Of a stretch of DNA of 5,071 nt, positions 1 through 5,071 are shown one piece after another. Origin of the DNA: Patescibacteria group bacterium (GTDB lineage Bacteria; Patescibacteriota; Microgenomatia; Levybacterales; UBA12049); contig JAHIGH010000260.1 of assembly GCA_018900295.1 (NCBI GenBank), forward strand, positions 1 through 5,071, read 5' to 3'. The notes beneath the pieces were generated by a model. The model was given only the letters and a program-made list of their open reading frames with translations, made no database searches and had not been told where the DNA came from. The translations under genes were made by a program, and so were the position numbers. How positions within the stretch are numbered: position 1 is the stretch's first letter; each line of letters begins with the position of its first letter.

Positions 1-104
1 AGTAGCAAGATGCGGTCTCTTACGCGCAAAACTTGCGCTACGGAGTGCAGGAAGAGCTGTTTTTATGGGGGTTAATAAATAGCTTCAATTTCCTCTTGCA
101 AAAC
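1..104. other. Unassigned GC-richer left edge without a supported gene
   Basis: The first 60 bases are about 53% GC (32 of 60 by count), clearly above the rest of the window. Several short frames are open to the window edge: a plus frame ending in TAA at 73-75, another ending in TAG at 80-82, and a third running from after a TAG at 3-5 to a TAG at 126-128. None has a ribosome site or a convincing start, and none gives a recognisable protein. It could be the tail of an upstream gene, a repeat copy or a degraded fragment. I see no tRNA, terminator with a T-run or mobile-element end here. Confidence 0.4.
21..40. repeat. Small inverted repeat, GCGCAA-aac-TTGCGC
   Basis: GCGCAA at 24-29 and TTGCGC at 33-38 are perfect reverse complements around a three-base loop. 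TA at 21-22 and TA at 39-40 extend the pairing to 8 bp if C23 is bulged. The stem is GC-rich in an AT-rich region. It is not directly followed by a T-run, so it does not look like an intrinsic terminator. Its role is unknown. Confidence 0.4.
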
Positions 105-135
105 CTGACATGTAGTGTTACAGTATAGGTATAAT
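105..135 (+). promoter_or_regulatory. Sigma-70-type promoter of the 162-1448 gene
   Basis: A perfect TATAAT -10 hexamer lies at 130-135. The best -35 candidate is CTGACA at 105-110, five of six bases matching TTGACA, but the spacer is 19 bp, longer than the ideal 17. Transcription would begin near 141-143, leaving about 20 bases of leader before the ATG at 162. That leader has no Shine-Dalgarno sequence, so translation may rely on a weak or SD-independent start. The long spacer suggests a weak or activator-dependent promoter. The -10 box lies inside an inverted repeat. Confidence 0.55.
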
Positions 136-143
136 CTGTAACA
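116..143. promoter_or_regulatory. Operator-like inverted repeat bracketing the -10 box
   Basis: TGTTACAG at 116-123 and CTGTAACA at 136-143 are perfect 8-bp reverse complements separated by 12 bp that contain the TATAAT box. The half-site centres are 20 bp apart, about two helical turns, so a dimeric protein could contact both on one DNA face and would occlude RNA polymerase. Further TGTTA words at 148-152 (as TGTTA) and 158-162 lie between this repeat and the start codon. The downstream gene begins with a helix-turn-helix-like segment, so autoregulation is a plausible inference. It is not shown by the sequence. Confidence 0.5.
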
Positions 144-161
144 TATCTGTTAATACTTGTT

Positions 162-1448
162 ATGTCTAATATACTTCATCATCTTTATACAGCATCAGAA
201 GCTGAAGAACTCTTTGGCAAAAAATACTTCTACCGACAACGGATTTATAGACTCGCGGCAAATAAAAAAATAATAGCGTTCAATCGGAAAGAGAATACAG
301 TTTATTTAGGCACTCATATAGTGCAGGCATTTCTAAAAGAATTGGAGCTGCGTATTCAATATAAATTTCCCGAAATTGATATTAATTCAATCAGAGTTTT
401 TTATGATACTGTAAAAGGAAAAAGAATTGTGATTGACGGACTGCTGGGAAGGAGTATATCTGCAAATACAGACGAAGAAACAGAGGAAGACCTACTAAAA
501 AAAATCGCCAGTATTATTGAATGGATAAGTAGTGAGGCAGCAATTACAAAGGAAGCTGATACAAAACGACATGATTCATACATAGTATCAAATACCAAAC
601 TGAAAAAAAATAACTCAATAACAGAAGTTCTTCCTGAAGAGATTCTATGGGTAAGGCTGGACACAGGTATTGTTCAGGGAGTAGAAGTAAAAAGTTATAT
701 TTTGGTAAGTCTTCCAACATTAGCCCAATTTGTAGGGGTAAGGACAGATAATTTAGTACAATGGATTTCTAATACAACCTTTTCTGATTTTATTCTAAGC
801 GCTCACTATAAGCAAATTCGAAGTACTGAGAATTCAGTACCTTGGAAAAAGGGCGTTATGAGTGGTTATACTCCATTTATCCCCTTCGAACTTTTGCCTG
901 AGATATTAATTGCTTTACGACAAAGCAGAAACACTCCCGAATATCCTGAAAAAGCGCAAATGCTTTATGATTTGGCAAAGAATACGTTACAAGCTGTTGG
1001 CATAGCAATTTCAGGAGACAAAAATAAGGCTGCTGAAGAATTAGCAAGGGTGGGTTTGGGTCTCGGACTGACTGCAGCAGATCAAATTATTGGTATTTTT
1101 AAACAATATGAATCAAGGGAGTTCCAGGTACAGACAACAAAAGAGTTCCAGAGTAAGATAAAAGCACTTAAAATGGATTATGCTACTACTATTGGAACAC
1201 TGACCCTCGGAATTACGCGCAGATGGCCGTCTCAATGGAAAGCCTTGGGCGTTTCAAAAAGATTGCCAAAAACAATAACTACTTCAAGTAGAGAAGTTAT
1301 GCGTCAGTTATCTCCTAGCGATGGCGTTGGTATGACTTTTGGCGAAAAACATTTCACTAAAGATCCAAAAATCGCAGAAGCAGTAACAACGGGAAAACAG
1401 GGAAAGGAATTTTACGAACGATTAAAAAAAGTGGGTTTATTAGATTAA
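162..1448 (+). CDS. Putative DNA-binding protein with N-terminal HTH-like segment, remotely antirepressor/P63C-like
   Basis: The 428-residue product has no signal peptide or membrane helix and should be cytoplasmic. Residues 8-60 (from LYTASEAEELFG to HIVQAFLKELE) read like a MerR/excisionase-type winged helix: a helix pair, a basic recognition-like stretch YFYRQRIYRL, and a beta-hairpin KKIIAFNRKENTVYL. A charged linker covers about residues 100-155. Residues 175-285 contain LPTLAQFVGVRTDNLVQWI and then GYTPFIPFELLPEILIALR. The latter pattern, followed by helices ending in AVGIAI, faintly resembles the N-terminal part of phage-type P63C/antirepressor proteins (GY.A.LLP.....YL.AR...VGI.AL). 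I do not see the P63C domain itself. The C-terminal 90 residues (WPSQWKALGVSKRLP...FYERLKKVGLLD) are unrecognised. The upstream frame is closed by TAA at 132-134, so the ATG at 162 is the first possible start. There is no SD. The operator-like repeat just upstream suggests self-regulation. It appears to be a single-gene unit. Existence of the gene is near certain; its function is a guess. Confidence 0.85.
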   Translation: MSNILHHLYTASEAEELFGKKYFYRQRIYRLAANKKIIAFNRKENTVYLGTHIVQAFLKELELRIQYKFPEIDINSIRVFYDTVKGKRIVIDGLLGRSISANTDEETEEDLLKKIASIIEWISSEAAITKEADTKRHDSYIVSNTKLKKNNSITEVLPEEILWVRLDTGIVQGVEVKSYILVSLPTLAQFVGVRTDNLVQWISNTTFSDFILSAHYKQIRSTENSVPWKKGVMSGYTPFIPFELLPEILIALRQSRNTPEYPEKAQMLYDLAKNTLQAVGIAISGDKNKAAEELARVGLGLGLTAADQIIGIFKQYESREFQVQTTKEFQSKIKALKMDYATTIGTLTLGITRRWPSQWKALGVSKRLPKTITTSSREVMRQLSPSDGVGMTFGEKHFTKDPKIAEAVTTGKQGKEFYERLKKVGLLD

Positions 1449-1465
1449 TTTCTACAAAAATTAAT
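1444..1465 (+). repeat. AT-only hairpin across the end of the 162-1448 gene
   Basis: ATTAATTT at 1444-1451 and AAATTAAT at 1458-1465 are perfect reverse complements with a six-base loop, and the left arm includes the stop codon. The stem has no G-C pair and no T-run follows, so it is a poor intrinsic terminator. A second small repeat, AATTCT (1506-1511) with AGAATT (1518-1523), lies 40 bases further on. Both may be chance in AT-rich DNA. Confidence 0.25.
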
Positions 1466-1603
1466 TCTACACCGTGAATGGAATGGTTGATATATCGGGA
1501 TAATTAATTCTGAAGATAGAATTTACTGAAGAAGTTGGATGTTGGCGGGGTTGCAAAATATATTTTCATTTGTTTAACTTATATCAGGTAGGAAAAAAAT
1601 ACG

Positions 1604-1612
1604 GGAGGTGAT
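1604..1612 (+). promoter_or_regulatory. Strong Shine-Dalgarno sequence without an adjacent start codon
   Basis: GGAGGTGAT is a nine-base perfect complement of the usual bacterial 16S rRNA 3' end. No ATG, GTG or TTG follows at 5-12 bases. The next ATG is at 1636, 23 bases beyond its end, and has its own weaker ribosome site. It may be a ribosome standby site, a relic of a lost start, or chance in a purine-rich leader. Confidence 0.4.
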
Positions 1613-1624
1613 AAAAGACAGTTC

Positions 1625-1633
1625 GAGGGGAGG
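1625..1633 (+). promoter_or_regulatory. Ribosome binding site for the 37-codon frame
   Basis: GAGGGGAGG ends two bases before the ATG at 1636. The left part, GAGG at 1625-1628, sits seven bases from the start, which is normal spacing. The right part, GGAGG at 1629-1633, would be too close. This site is the main reason to treat the short frame at 1636 as translated. Confidence 0.55.
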
Positions 1634-1635
1634 AT

Positions 1636-1749
1636 ATGAAAAATAAAAAATTGCTTATCGATATCATTGTCATAATTATCTTAACAGTCTTGGAAATTAT
1701 TTTAGTTAAAACTCAGATTCTACCCAGGCTTGGTGGATTTTATAGATGA
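1636..1749 (+). CDS. 37-residue single-helix membrane peptide, or detached N-terminus of the next gene
   Basis: The frame starts ATG AAA AAT AAA AAA and stops with TGA at 1747-1749. Its product has a lysine-rich start (MKNKKLL), one hydrophobic helix at about residues 8-25 (DIIVIIILTVLEIILVK), then a short tail QILPRLGGFYR. That is a classic signal-anchor layout with the N-terminus inside and the tail outside. Its stop overlaps the start of the 211-residue membrane protein as ATGA. Two readings fit. It may be a small coupled membrane peptide. Or it is the true N-terminus of the next protein, separated by a one-base indel, which would supply the export signal for that protein's cysteine-bearing N-terminal segment. 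The ribosome site upstream is better than that of the downstream frame. I do not recognise a family. Confidence 0.55.
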   Translation: MKNKKLLIDIIVIIILTVLEIILVKTQILPRLGGFYR

Positions 1750-2381
1750 AAACAACGGCCTATTATTCAGGAGAAATCGAGACAAAAAACCGAGAGTGTT
1801 TTGTTGGGAATCAAAAAGTCGATTGCCCACAGAGCGGTATAGCATTTACTACCAGTGGTGACAAGCTGGATCTTTTACCACAAATACCCTCTCTGGAAAA
1901 ACGCAGTGATCCGGTTTTCTTTATAATTCTTCTGGCAATAATTATCTTTTTTTCCATCTTAGCTATATTCAGAATTAAAATTTTTGGCAAAACTTTAGGA
2001 GAATACATTAGGCCAATTTGGTATCTTATTCTTATTTCCATCGGAGCTGTGGCCTGGCAGTATTTGTTTGGACTTAAAATTGATGATAACCTTATGTCAA
2101 TAAGGATAAGCCAGTGGGTTTGGGAAATATGTATTGCCGTTTCGGCTTATAAATTAATTAAAACGGCAAATTTTGGATATGGTAACTTGTTTTTCCTGGG
2201 AGTTTTATACAGTTTCATTATTCACGGCTTAAAAATAAGTGTCCGATATCTATTTTACGAAAAGACATTTTTATATTTAGCTGACAGGTTTTTATATGGA
2301 AGCCTGCTTGTCATGGCGATTGTTTTTATCATGGGATCAATGTTGCTTTTCTTTAGACGAAGAGGAATTATCAAATTTTAG
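1746..2381 (+). CDS. Five-helix integral membrane protein with cysteine-bearing N-terminal segment, function unknown
   Basis: The 211-residue product begins with about 50 polar residues that include C18 and C27, followed by hydrophobic helices at roughly 55-76, 91-109, 121-138, 145-165 and 181-203. Basic stretches RIKIFGK after helix 1, YKLIKT after helix 3 and RRRGIIK at the C-terminus place the N-terminus outside and the C-terminus inside. The two cysteines could then form an extracytoplasmic disulfide. The segment lacks its own signal peptide, and only a weak GGTGG (1732-1736) precedes the ATG. A TAG directly before the ATG (1743-1745) closes this frame upstream. The overlapping 37-codon frame would supply a signal-anchor if the two are read as one protein, giving six helices in total. 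The gene ends three bases from the stop of the convergent propeller gene. I recognise no catalytic motif or named family. Confidence 0.8.
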   Translation: MKTTAYYSGEIETKNRECFVGNQKVDCPQSGIAFTTSGDKLDLLPQIPSLEKRSDPVFFIILLAIIIFFSILAIFRIKIFGKTLGEYIRPIWYLILISIGAVAWQYLFGLKIDDNLMSIRISQWVWEICIAVSAYKLIKTANFGYGNLFFLGVLYSFIIHGLKISVRYLFYEKTFLYLADRFLYGSLLVMAIVFIMGSMLLFFRRRGIIKF

Positions 2382-2384
2382 CCT

Positions 2385-4523
2385 TTACAGCTGAACACTG
2401 AAACGAAGGAGCCTGTCAGACCATTTAAATTCTCCTACCCATAAATAATGACCATCAAACGCCAGATAAACAGGACTAAATAAACCATCCTTAGCATTTG
2501 ACGGTTTTCTACCATAAAAATCTTTTTGTCCTAAAACAATATCGGGTTTGTCATTGCTATTTTTGGGAAGCTTACTCCAAATCAAAACTCTATTATTCCC
2601 CGTATCGCTTACAAAAAGCCTGTCATTATAAATAAAAATACCCTTTGGCAGATTAAGTGTAAGGGGAGAAAAACCACTCGGGGAATTACTATCCCAAATT
2701 ATTGAAGGCTGCTGGCCGTTTTCACTGATTGGAATGTCCCAAATAAGAATTCTTTTGTTATCGGTATCCGCAACTGCCAGATGCTTCCCGTCGCTGCTAA
2801 CTTGCCCAGGATAATTTAGCTGATTGGGATTATTGCCTGATATAGTCGTCTCGAAATTGTTTTGACCTAAGATAAAATCCGGAATTTGTTTGCCGGCAAA
2901 ATTATTTCTGTTGTAGACTAAAATACGGTTCCCTTTACTATCACTTACATAAACAGATGTGTCGTCAACCGCCAAACCTTCAACTTGTTGAAACGGAAAT
3001 GAGGACCAATAGTCGGCCTTTTTGGGTTTTTCGGAGATAGTATTCCATTTATATACTCCGTTGAGACTAGCACAATAAAGAGCGTCTTTATAACCACAAG
3101 CTAAATAATTGCCTTCCAAAACTCCGTGAAGATCAGCATCGGCCATGCTTTCATCAGGAAGATGTTTGTAAACTTGAGTTAACCCATTGTAGTCATCAGT
3201 AATAATAAGAATATTTCCGTCAGTATATGGCTTAGGGTTGTTGCGGGAATTTCTGGCAACATATCTATTGGTATTTAAATCTTTTTGCCCCAAGACTACA
3301 TCGGGGGAATTATTGGAACTTCCGGGCAACTTGTTGTAAATGAGCACACGATTACTATTGGTATCGGCCACAAAAAGATGCTTTCCATCAGTTGCAAGCC
3401 CGTAAGGACTATTAAGTCCGAGCCCTCCTGCTCCCATTTTTTGACCTCCGAAGGTGAAATCATGTTGCTCATTATCTTTTGAAAAAGGTTTTTCCCAAAC
3501 GGATATAGAATTATCCATTGTTGCATAAAGCTTTCCGCCAACAAGAGCAACTCCGGTTGCTACCTTAAGAATTCCGGAGGGTTCGTAAATAAAATCTGCC
3601 TCTTTCCCGCTTTCGGTTGGTAATCCTTTATAAACAAACATTTTATGAGCGTTATAATCCCCAACTATCAAATAGTTTCCATCATAGGCGACGGAGCGAG
3701 GGGTTTTAAAATATAAATGGGAATTTTCTTTCTTGAGATCCCCTTTAAAACGTTCGAAAAAACTTTTTTGTCCCAAGACAATATCTGCAGACTGGTAATT
3801 TTGAGTTGGGAATTTGTTCCAAATCAAGAGAGAGCCATCGAGAGAAATTACAAAGAATTTATCCTGATAGATTAAAACATCCCAAGGCCACCAGATATCT
3901 TTTTTACTCCTAATGTCAGGGGAAGGTATCTGATCTGCGCTTTCTACATTCGAAATAAAATCCGGTTGTCCGATAACAAGATCTGCTCTTTGTCCGTTTT
4001 GAGTGGGGAATGTATTCCAAATTAATATTCGATCATTATACCCATCCGCAACAGCCAGGCGATTCCCGTCTATTGACACTCCCTGCGGCCATCTTAATTT
4101 ATCGGCAGATGTTCCGGGAGTATTCTCGATCATGTTGACTTGGCCCAGAACTAAATCAGCGGGAGTATAATCTTTTTTCGGTATTGTATTCCAGATCAAA
4201 ACTCTATTGTTATAAGTGTCAGCCACAATTAATCTTTTGCCATCCGTTGCTACCTTTCCAGGATGATTAAGACTTGCAGCCCCGCCAGAATTATTAAAAT
4301 CATCGGCGTATAAAACAATATCCGCTTCCTGGCCGGTTCGAAACCAGCCTTCGGGTTTGGCTGTCACATATTTATATGGTCTTGCCGGAGGAATATTTTT
4401 AGATACATTAGTTAGAAAATTAACAAAGGGCAACCGTTTTTGGAAAATTAAAGAACCTAAAGTTATAATTAAGGCTGTAGCTATAATAATTATAAGAATA
4501 TCTTTAATAAACCCTTTCATCAT
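2385..4523 (-). CDS. Membrane-anchored NHL-type beta-propeller repeat protein, probably cell-surface
   Basis: The 712-residue product has one N-terminal hydrophobic helix (about residues 8-27, after MMKGFIK), a proline-containing linker to about residue 60, and then repeats to the very end. The best units read like DGKRLIVADTYNNRVLIWN followed by a variable proline turn and ADLVLGQ, the hallmark of NHL/six-bladed propeller proteins. I count twelve, starting near residues 87, 145, 212, 274, 322, 372, 429, 468, 513, 571, 625 and 683. Units 3, 5, 7 and 8 are degenerate. There is no catalytic domain, so a binding or scaffold role outside the membrane is inferred. The only two cysteines, C476 and C484, lie close together in unit 8. 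An in-frame ATG exists at 4628, but 4523 is preferred: GGGAGG lies eight bases upstream, the membrane helix follows at once, and the longer version would overlap the upstream gene by about 100 bases. ATG at 4520 is an equally close alternative. It sits one base after the upstream stop, so it is probably coupled. Confidence 0.9.
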   Translation of the reverse strand: MMKGFIKDILIIIIATALIITLGSLIFQKRLPFVNFLTNVSKNIPPARPYKYVTAKPEGWFRTGQEADIVLYADDFNNSGGAASLNHPGKVATDGKRLIVADTYNNRVLIWNTIPKKDYTPADLVLGQVNMIENTPGTSADKLRWPQGVSIDGNRLAVADGYNDRILIWNTFPTQNGQRADLVIGQPDFISNVESADQIPSPDIRSKKDIWWPWDVLIYQDKFFVISLDGSLLIWNKFPTQNYQSADIVLGQKSFFERFKGDLKKENSHLYFKTPRSVAYDGNYLIVGDYNAHKMFVYKGLPTESGKEADFIYEPSGILKVATGVALVGGKLYATMDNSISVWEKPFSKDNEQHDFTFGGQKMGAGGLGLNSPYGLATDGKHLFVADTNSNRVLIYNKLPGSSNNSPDVVLGQKDLNTNRYVARNSRNNPKPYTDGNILIITDDYNGLTQVYKHLPDESMADADLHGVLEGNYLACGYKDALYCASLNGVYKWNTISEKPKKADYWSSFPFQQVEGLAVDDTSVYVSDSKGNRILVYNRNNFAGKQIPDFILGQNNFETTISGNNPNQLNYPGQVSSDGKHLAVADTDNKRILIWDIPISENGQQPSIIWDSNSPSGFSPLTLNLPKGIFIYNDRLFVSDTGNNRVLIWSKLPKNSNDKPDIVLGQKDFYGRKPSNAKDGLFSPVYLAFDGHYLWVGEFKWSDRLLRFSVQL
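2388..4325 (-). repeat. Twelve tandem NHL-type coding repeats forming a closed propeller ring
   Basis: This part of the propeller gene (residues 67-712) consists of diverged repeats of about 39-67 codons. The consensus is hydrophobic-P-x-G-V, then DG..L.VADT.NNR.LIWN..P, then AD.VLGQ. The first element is only the last strand of a unit (ADIVL, residues 67-71), while the last unit stops at LLRFSVQL without its AD.VLGQ strand. The two half-units complement each other, as in the 'velcro' closure of beta-propellers. Twelve units could form two six-bladed propellers or one larger ring; the sequence alone does not decide. Confidence 0.75.
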
Positions 4524-4524
4524 T

Positions 4525-5071
4525 TTAATTTCCTCCCGAACAATCTTGTGGACAAATTTCTTTTGATTCGCCAAGTCCGGGCTCGCAAATATTATTGCCG
4601 CAAATGCCGCTTTCTTGATTACTGCCATTTAACACCGGTTTTTGCTCCTGATTCATAATCGTTTTTCCCGGCTGTTCACTCTGTTCCAATAATGCCGCAT
4701 CCGGATTTCTATTAAATAAAATGGCAACTATTGTAAGAGTTAAAAACAGAACAACTAATGCAGCAAGAACCAAGGTTACTTTTTTACCCGTGAGTTTTAA
4801 AATGATCTTTTTTTGCCTCTCAAGAAATTTTATTTTTCTAAGCGCTGTAAAAAATCCAAGCATCAATACAGATCCAAGAAAGCCAAAACCAAATATCATG
4901 CCCGGGAGTTTTTCTGTTGATGTTTTGAAATTCCGGCTACAATCCTGTTTGCAATTTTCAATTGTCTCGGGGCCTTCGCATTTTCCATTGCCGCAAAGCG
5001 ATGAACTCACCTGCTGTACTTGTCCGTCATTTCCACTCATCGCTTCAAAAGGTGATTTGGGTTCAATAATG
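4525..5071 (-). CDS. Two-helix membrane protein with a four-cysteine motif at each end, 5' end cut by the window
   Basis: The frame stays open past the ATG at 5040 to the right edge (ten more codons, IIEPKSPFEA), and no Shine-Dalgarno precedes that ATG, so the true start probably lies outside the window. Numbering from the 5040 ATG (171 residues), a motif CGNGKCE...C-KQD-C uses C16, C21, C30 and C34. A helix follows at about 46-67, then a basic loop at 68-87 (RKIKFLERQKK...TGKK), a second helix at 88-109, a polar spacer, and a second motif CGNNICEPG...C-PQD-C with C147, C152, C163 and C167. The positive loop puts both ends outside, so both motifs should be extracytoplasmic and could form disulfides or bind a metal such as calcium. 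This motif type is widespread in surface proteins of CPR bacteria and DPANN archaea. It is the first gene of a coupled pair with the propeller gene, so the two products may act together in the envelope. The function is unknown. Confidence 0.75.
   Translation of the reverse strand, partial: IIEPKSPFEAMSGNDGQVQQVSSSLCGNGKCEGPETIENCKQDCSRNFKTSTEKLPGMIFGFGFLGSVLMLGFFTALRKIKFLERQKKIILKLTGKKVTLVLAALVVLFLTLTIVAILFNRNPDAALLEQSEQPGKTIMNQEQKPVLNGSNQESGICGNNICEPGLGESKEICPQDCSGGN
4532..4537 (-). promoter_or_regulatory. Ribosome binding site of the propeller gene, inside the upstream gene's last codons
   Basis: On the minus strand GGGAGG is followed by eight bases (AAATTAAA) and then ATGATG. The site overlaps the codons for the last Gly-Gly of the upstream protein, and that protein's TAA lies between the site and the start. 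Ribosomes finishing the upstream gene would therefore be placed on this site. It decides the start at 4523 over the in-frame ATG at 4628. Confidence 0.8.

Larger units (their letters stand above)
1449..1635. other. Intergenic leader region of the 1636-2381 membrane unit
   Basis: This 187-base gap separates two plus-strand units. It holds weak AT-rich inverted repeats near its start and no confident promoter: TTGCAA at 1551-1556 is a possible -35 box but no good -10 box lies 16-18 bp downstream. GATAAT at 1499-1504 resembles a -10 box without a matching -35. The last 35 bases are purine-rich and contain two Shine-Dalgarno-like sequences. No RNA gene or known riboswitch fold was recognised. Confidence 0.4.

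Noticed and set aside
401..664. Minus-strand open frame of 87 codons inside the 162-1448 gene
   Set aside because: It is fully antisense to a convincing gene, has low-complexity serine/hydrophobic content, and no ribosome site was evident. It is treated as a shadow.
1444..1465. Intrinsic terminator after the 162-1448 gene
   Set aside because: The stem is made only of A-T pairs and is not followed by a T-run.
1732..1749. Programmed -1 frameshift joining the 37-codon frame to the 211-residue frame
   Set aside because: The codons before the TGA (GGA TTT TAT AGA) do not form an X-XXY-YYZ slippery heptamer and no strong downstream hairpin was found. Coupling or an indel is simpler.
1636..1749. 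Alternative genetic code with TGA read as glycine
   Set aside because: Reading through the TGA at 1747 gives a short unconvincing extension in a frame that soon stops, while all main genes are consistent with the standard bacterial code.
1811..2041. Minus-strand open frame of 76 codons inside the membrane gene
   Set aside because: Antisense shadow of the hydrophobic coding region with no supporting signals.
3285..3550. Two short open frames, one on each strand, inside the propeller gene
   Set aside because: Both lie within a well-supported repeat-coding frame, and their products look like out-of-frame readings of it.
2388..4325. Recurring nucleotide words (such as TCCAAAT, ATCGG, TTTTTGTCC) as a CRISPR or DNA-level tandem repeat array
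   Set aside because: The spacing is irregular at codon multiples, the units are diverged, and the recurrence is explained by the protein repeat motif.
4524..4628. N-terminal extension of the propeller protein by 35 residues from an ATG at 4628
   Set aside because: No ribosome site precedes it, it would overlap the upstream coding sequence, and it would place a long polar and basic stretch before the membrane anchor. The start at 4523 has GGGAGG at ideal spacing.

Overview
This AT-rich window (roughly 35-38% GC by eye, apart from a more GC-rich first 60 bases) looks like chromosomal DNA of an uncultured bacterium, most likely a Patescibacteria/CPR member such as a Microgenomates-type lineage. 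This placement is an inference. It rests on the composition, a TATAAT-type promoter, clear GGAGG ribosome sites, standard stop-codon use, membrane-anchored NHL-repeat surface proteins, and the C-G-N-x-x-C-E...C-x-x-D-C cysteine motif. That motif is also common in DPANN archaea, so an archaeal origin is not strictly excluded. No RNA genes, insertion sequences, CRISPR arrays or origins were seen.

Layout. Positions 1-104 hold no supported gene, only a more GC-rich patch with a small inverted repeat. A promoter with a perfect 8+8 bp inverted repeat bracketing its -10 box precedes a plus-strand gene (162-1448). Its 428-residue product starts with a helix-turn-helix-like segment and has a middle part faintly like phage antirepressor/P63C-type proteins, so it may be an autoregulated DNA-binding protein. 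A 187-base gap follows. A two-frame membrane unit comes next: an uncatalogued 37-codon frame (1636-1749) encoding one signal-anchor-like helix, overlapping by ATGA a 211-residue five-helix membrane protein (1746-2381) whose N-terminus carries two cysteines. The pair may be one gene split by a -1 shift, or two translationally coupled genes.

The right half is a minus-strand operon converging on this unit, with only 3 bases between the stop codons. Its first gene (4525 to beyond the right edge) is a two-helix membrane protein with a four-cysteine motif outside the membrane at each end. One base after its stop starts a 712-residue protein (4523-2385) with one N-terminal membrane anchor and about twelve NHL-type beta-propeller repeats. 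The ribosome site of this second gene lies inside the last codons of the first, so the two are probably co-translated and both exposed at the cell surface.

No known pathway can be assigned. The common theme from 1636 to the right edge is cell-envelope display: membrane anchors, probable extracellular disulfides, and a large repeat scaffold likely to bind a protein or polysaccharide. The most notable signals are the operator-like repeat at the first promoter, the split membrane gene, and the twelve-unit propeller whose terminal half-repeats fit together to close the ring.
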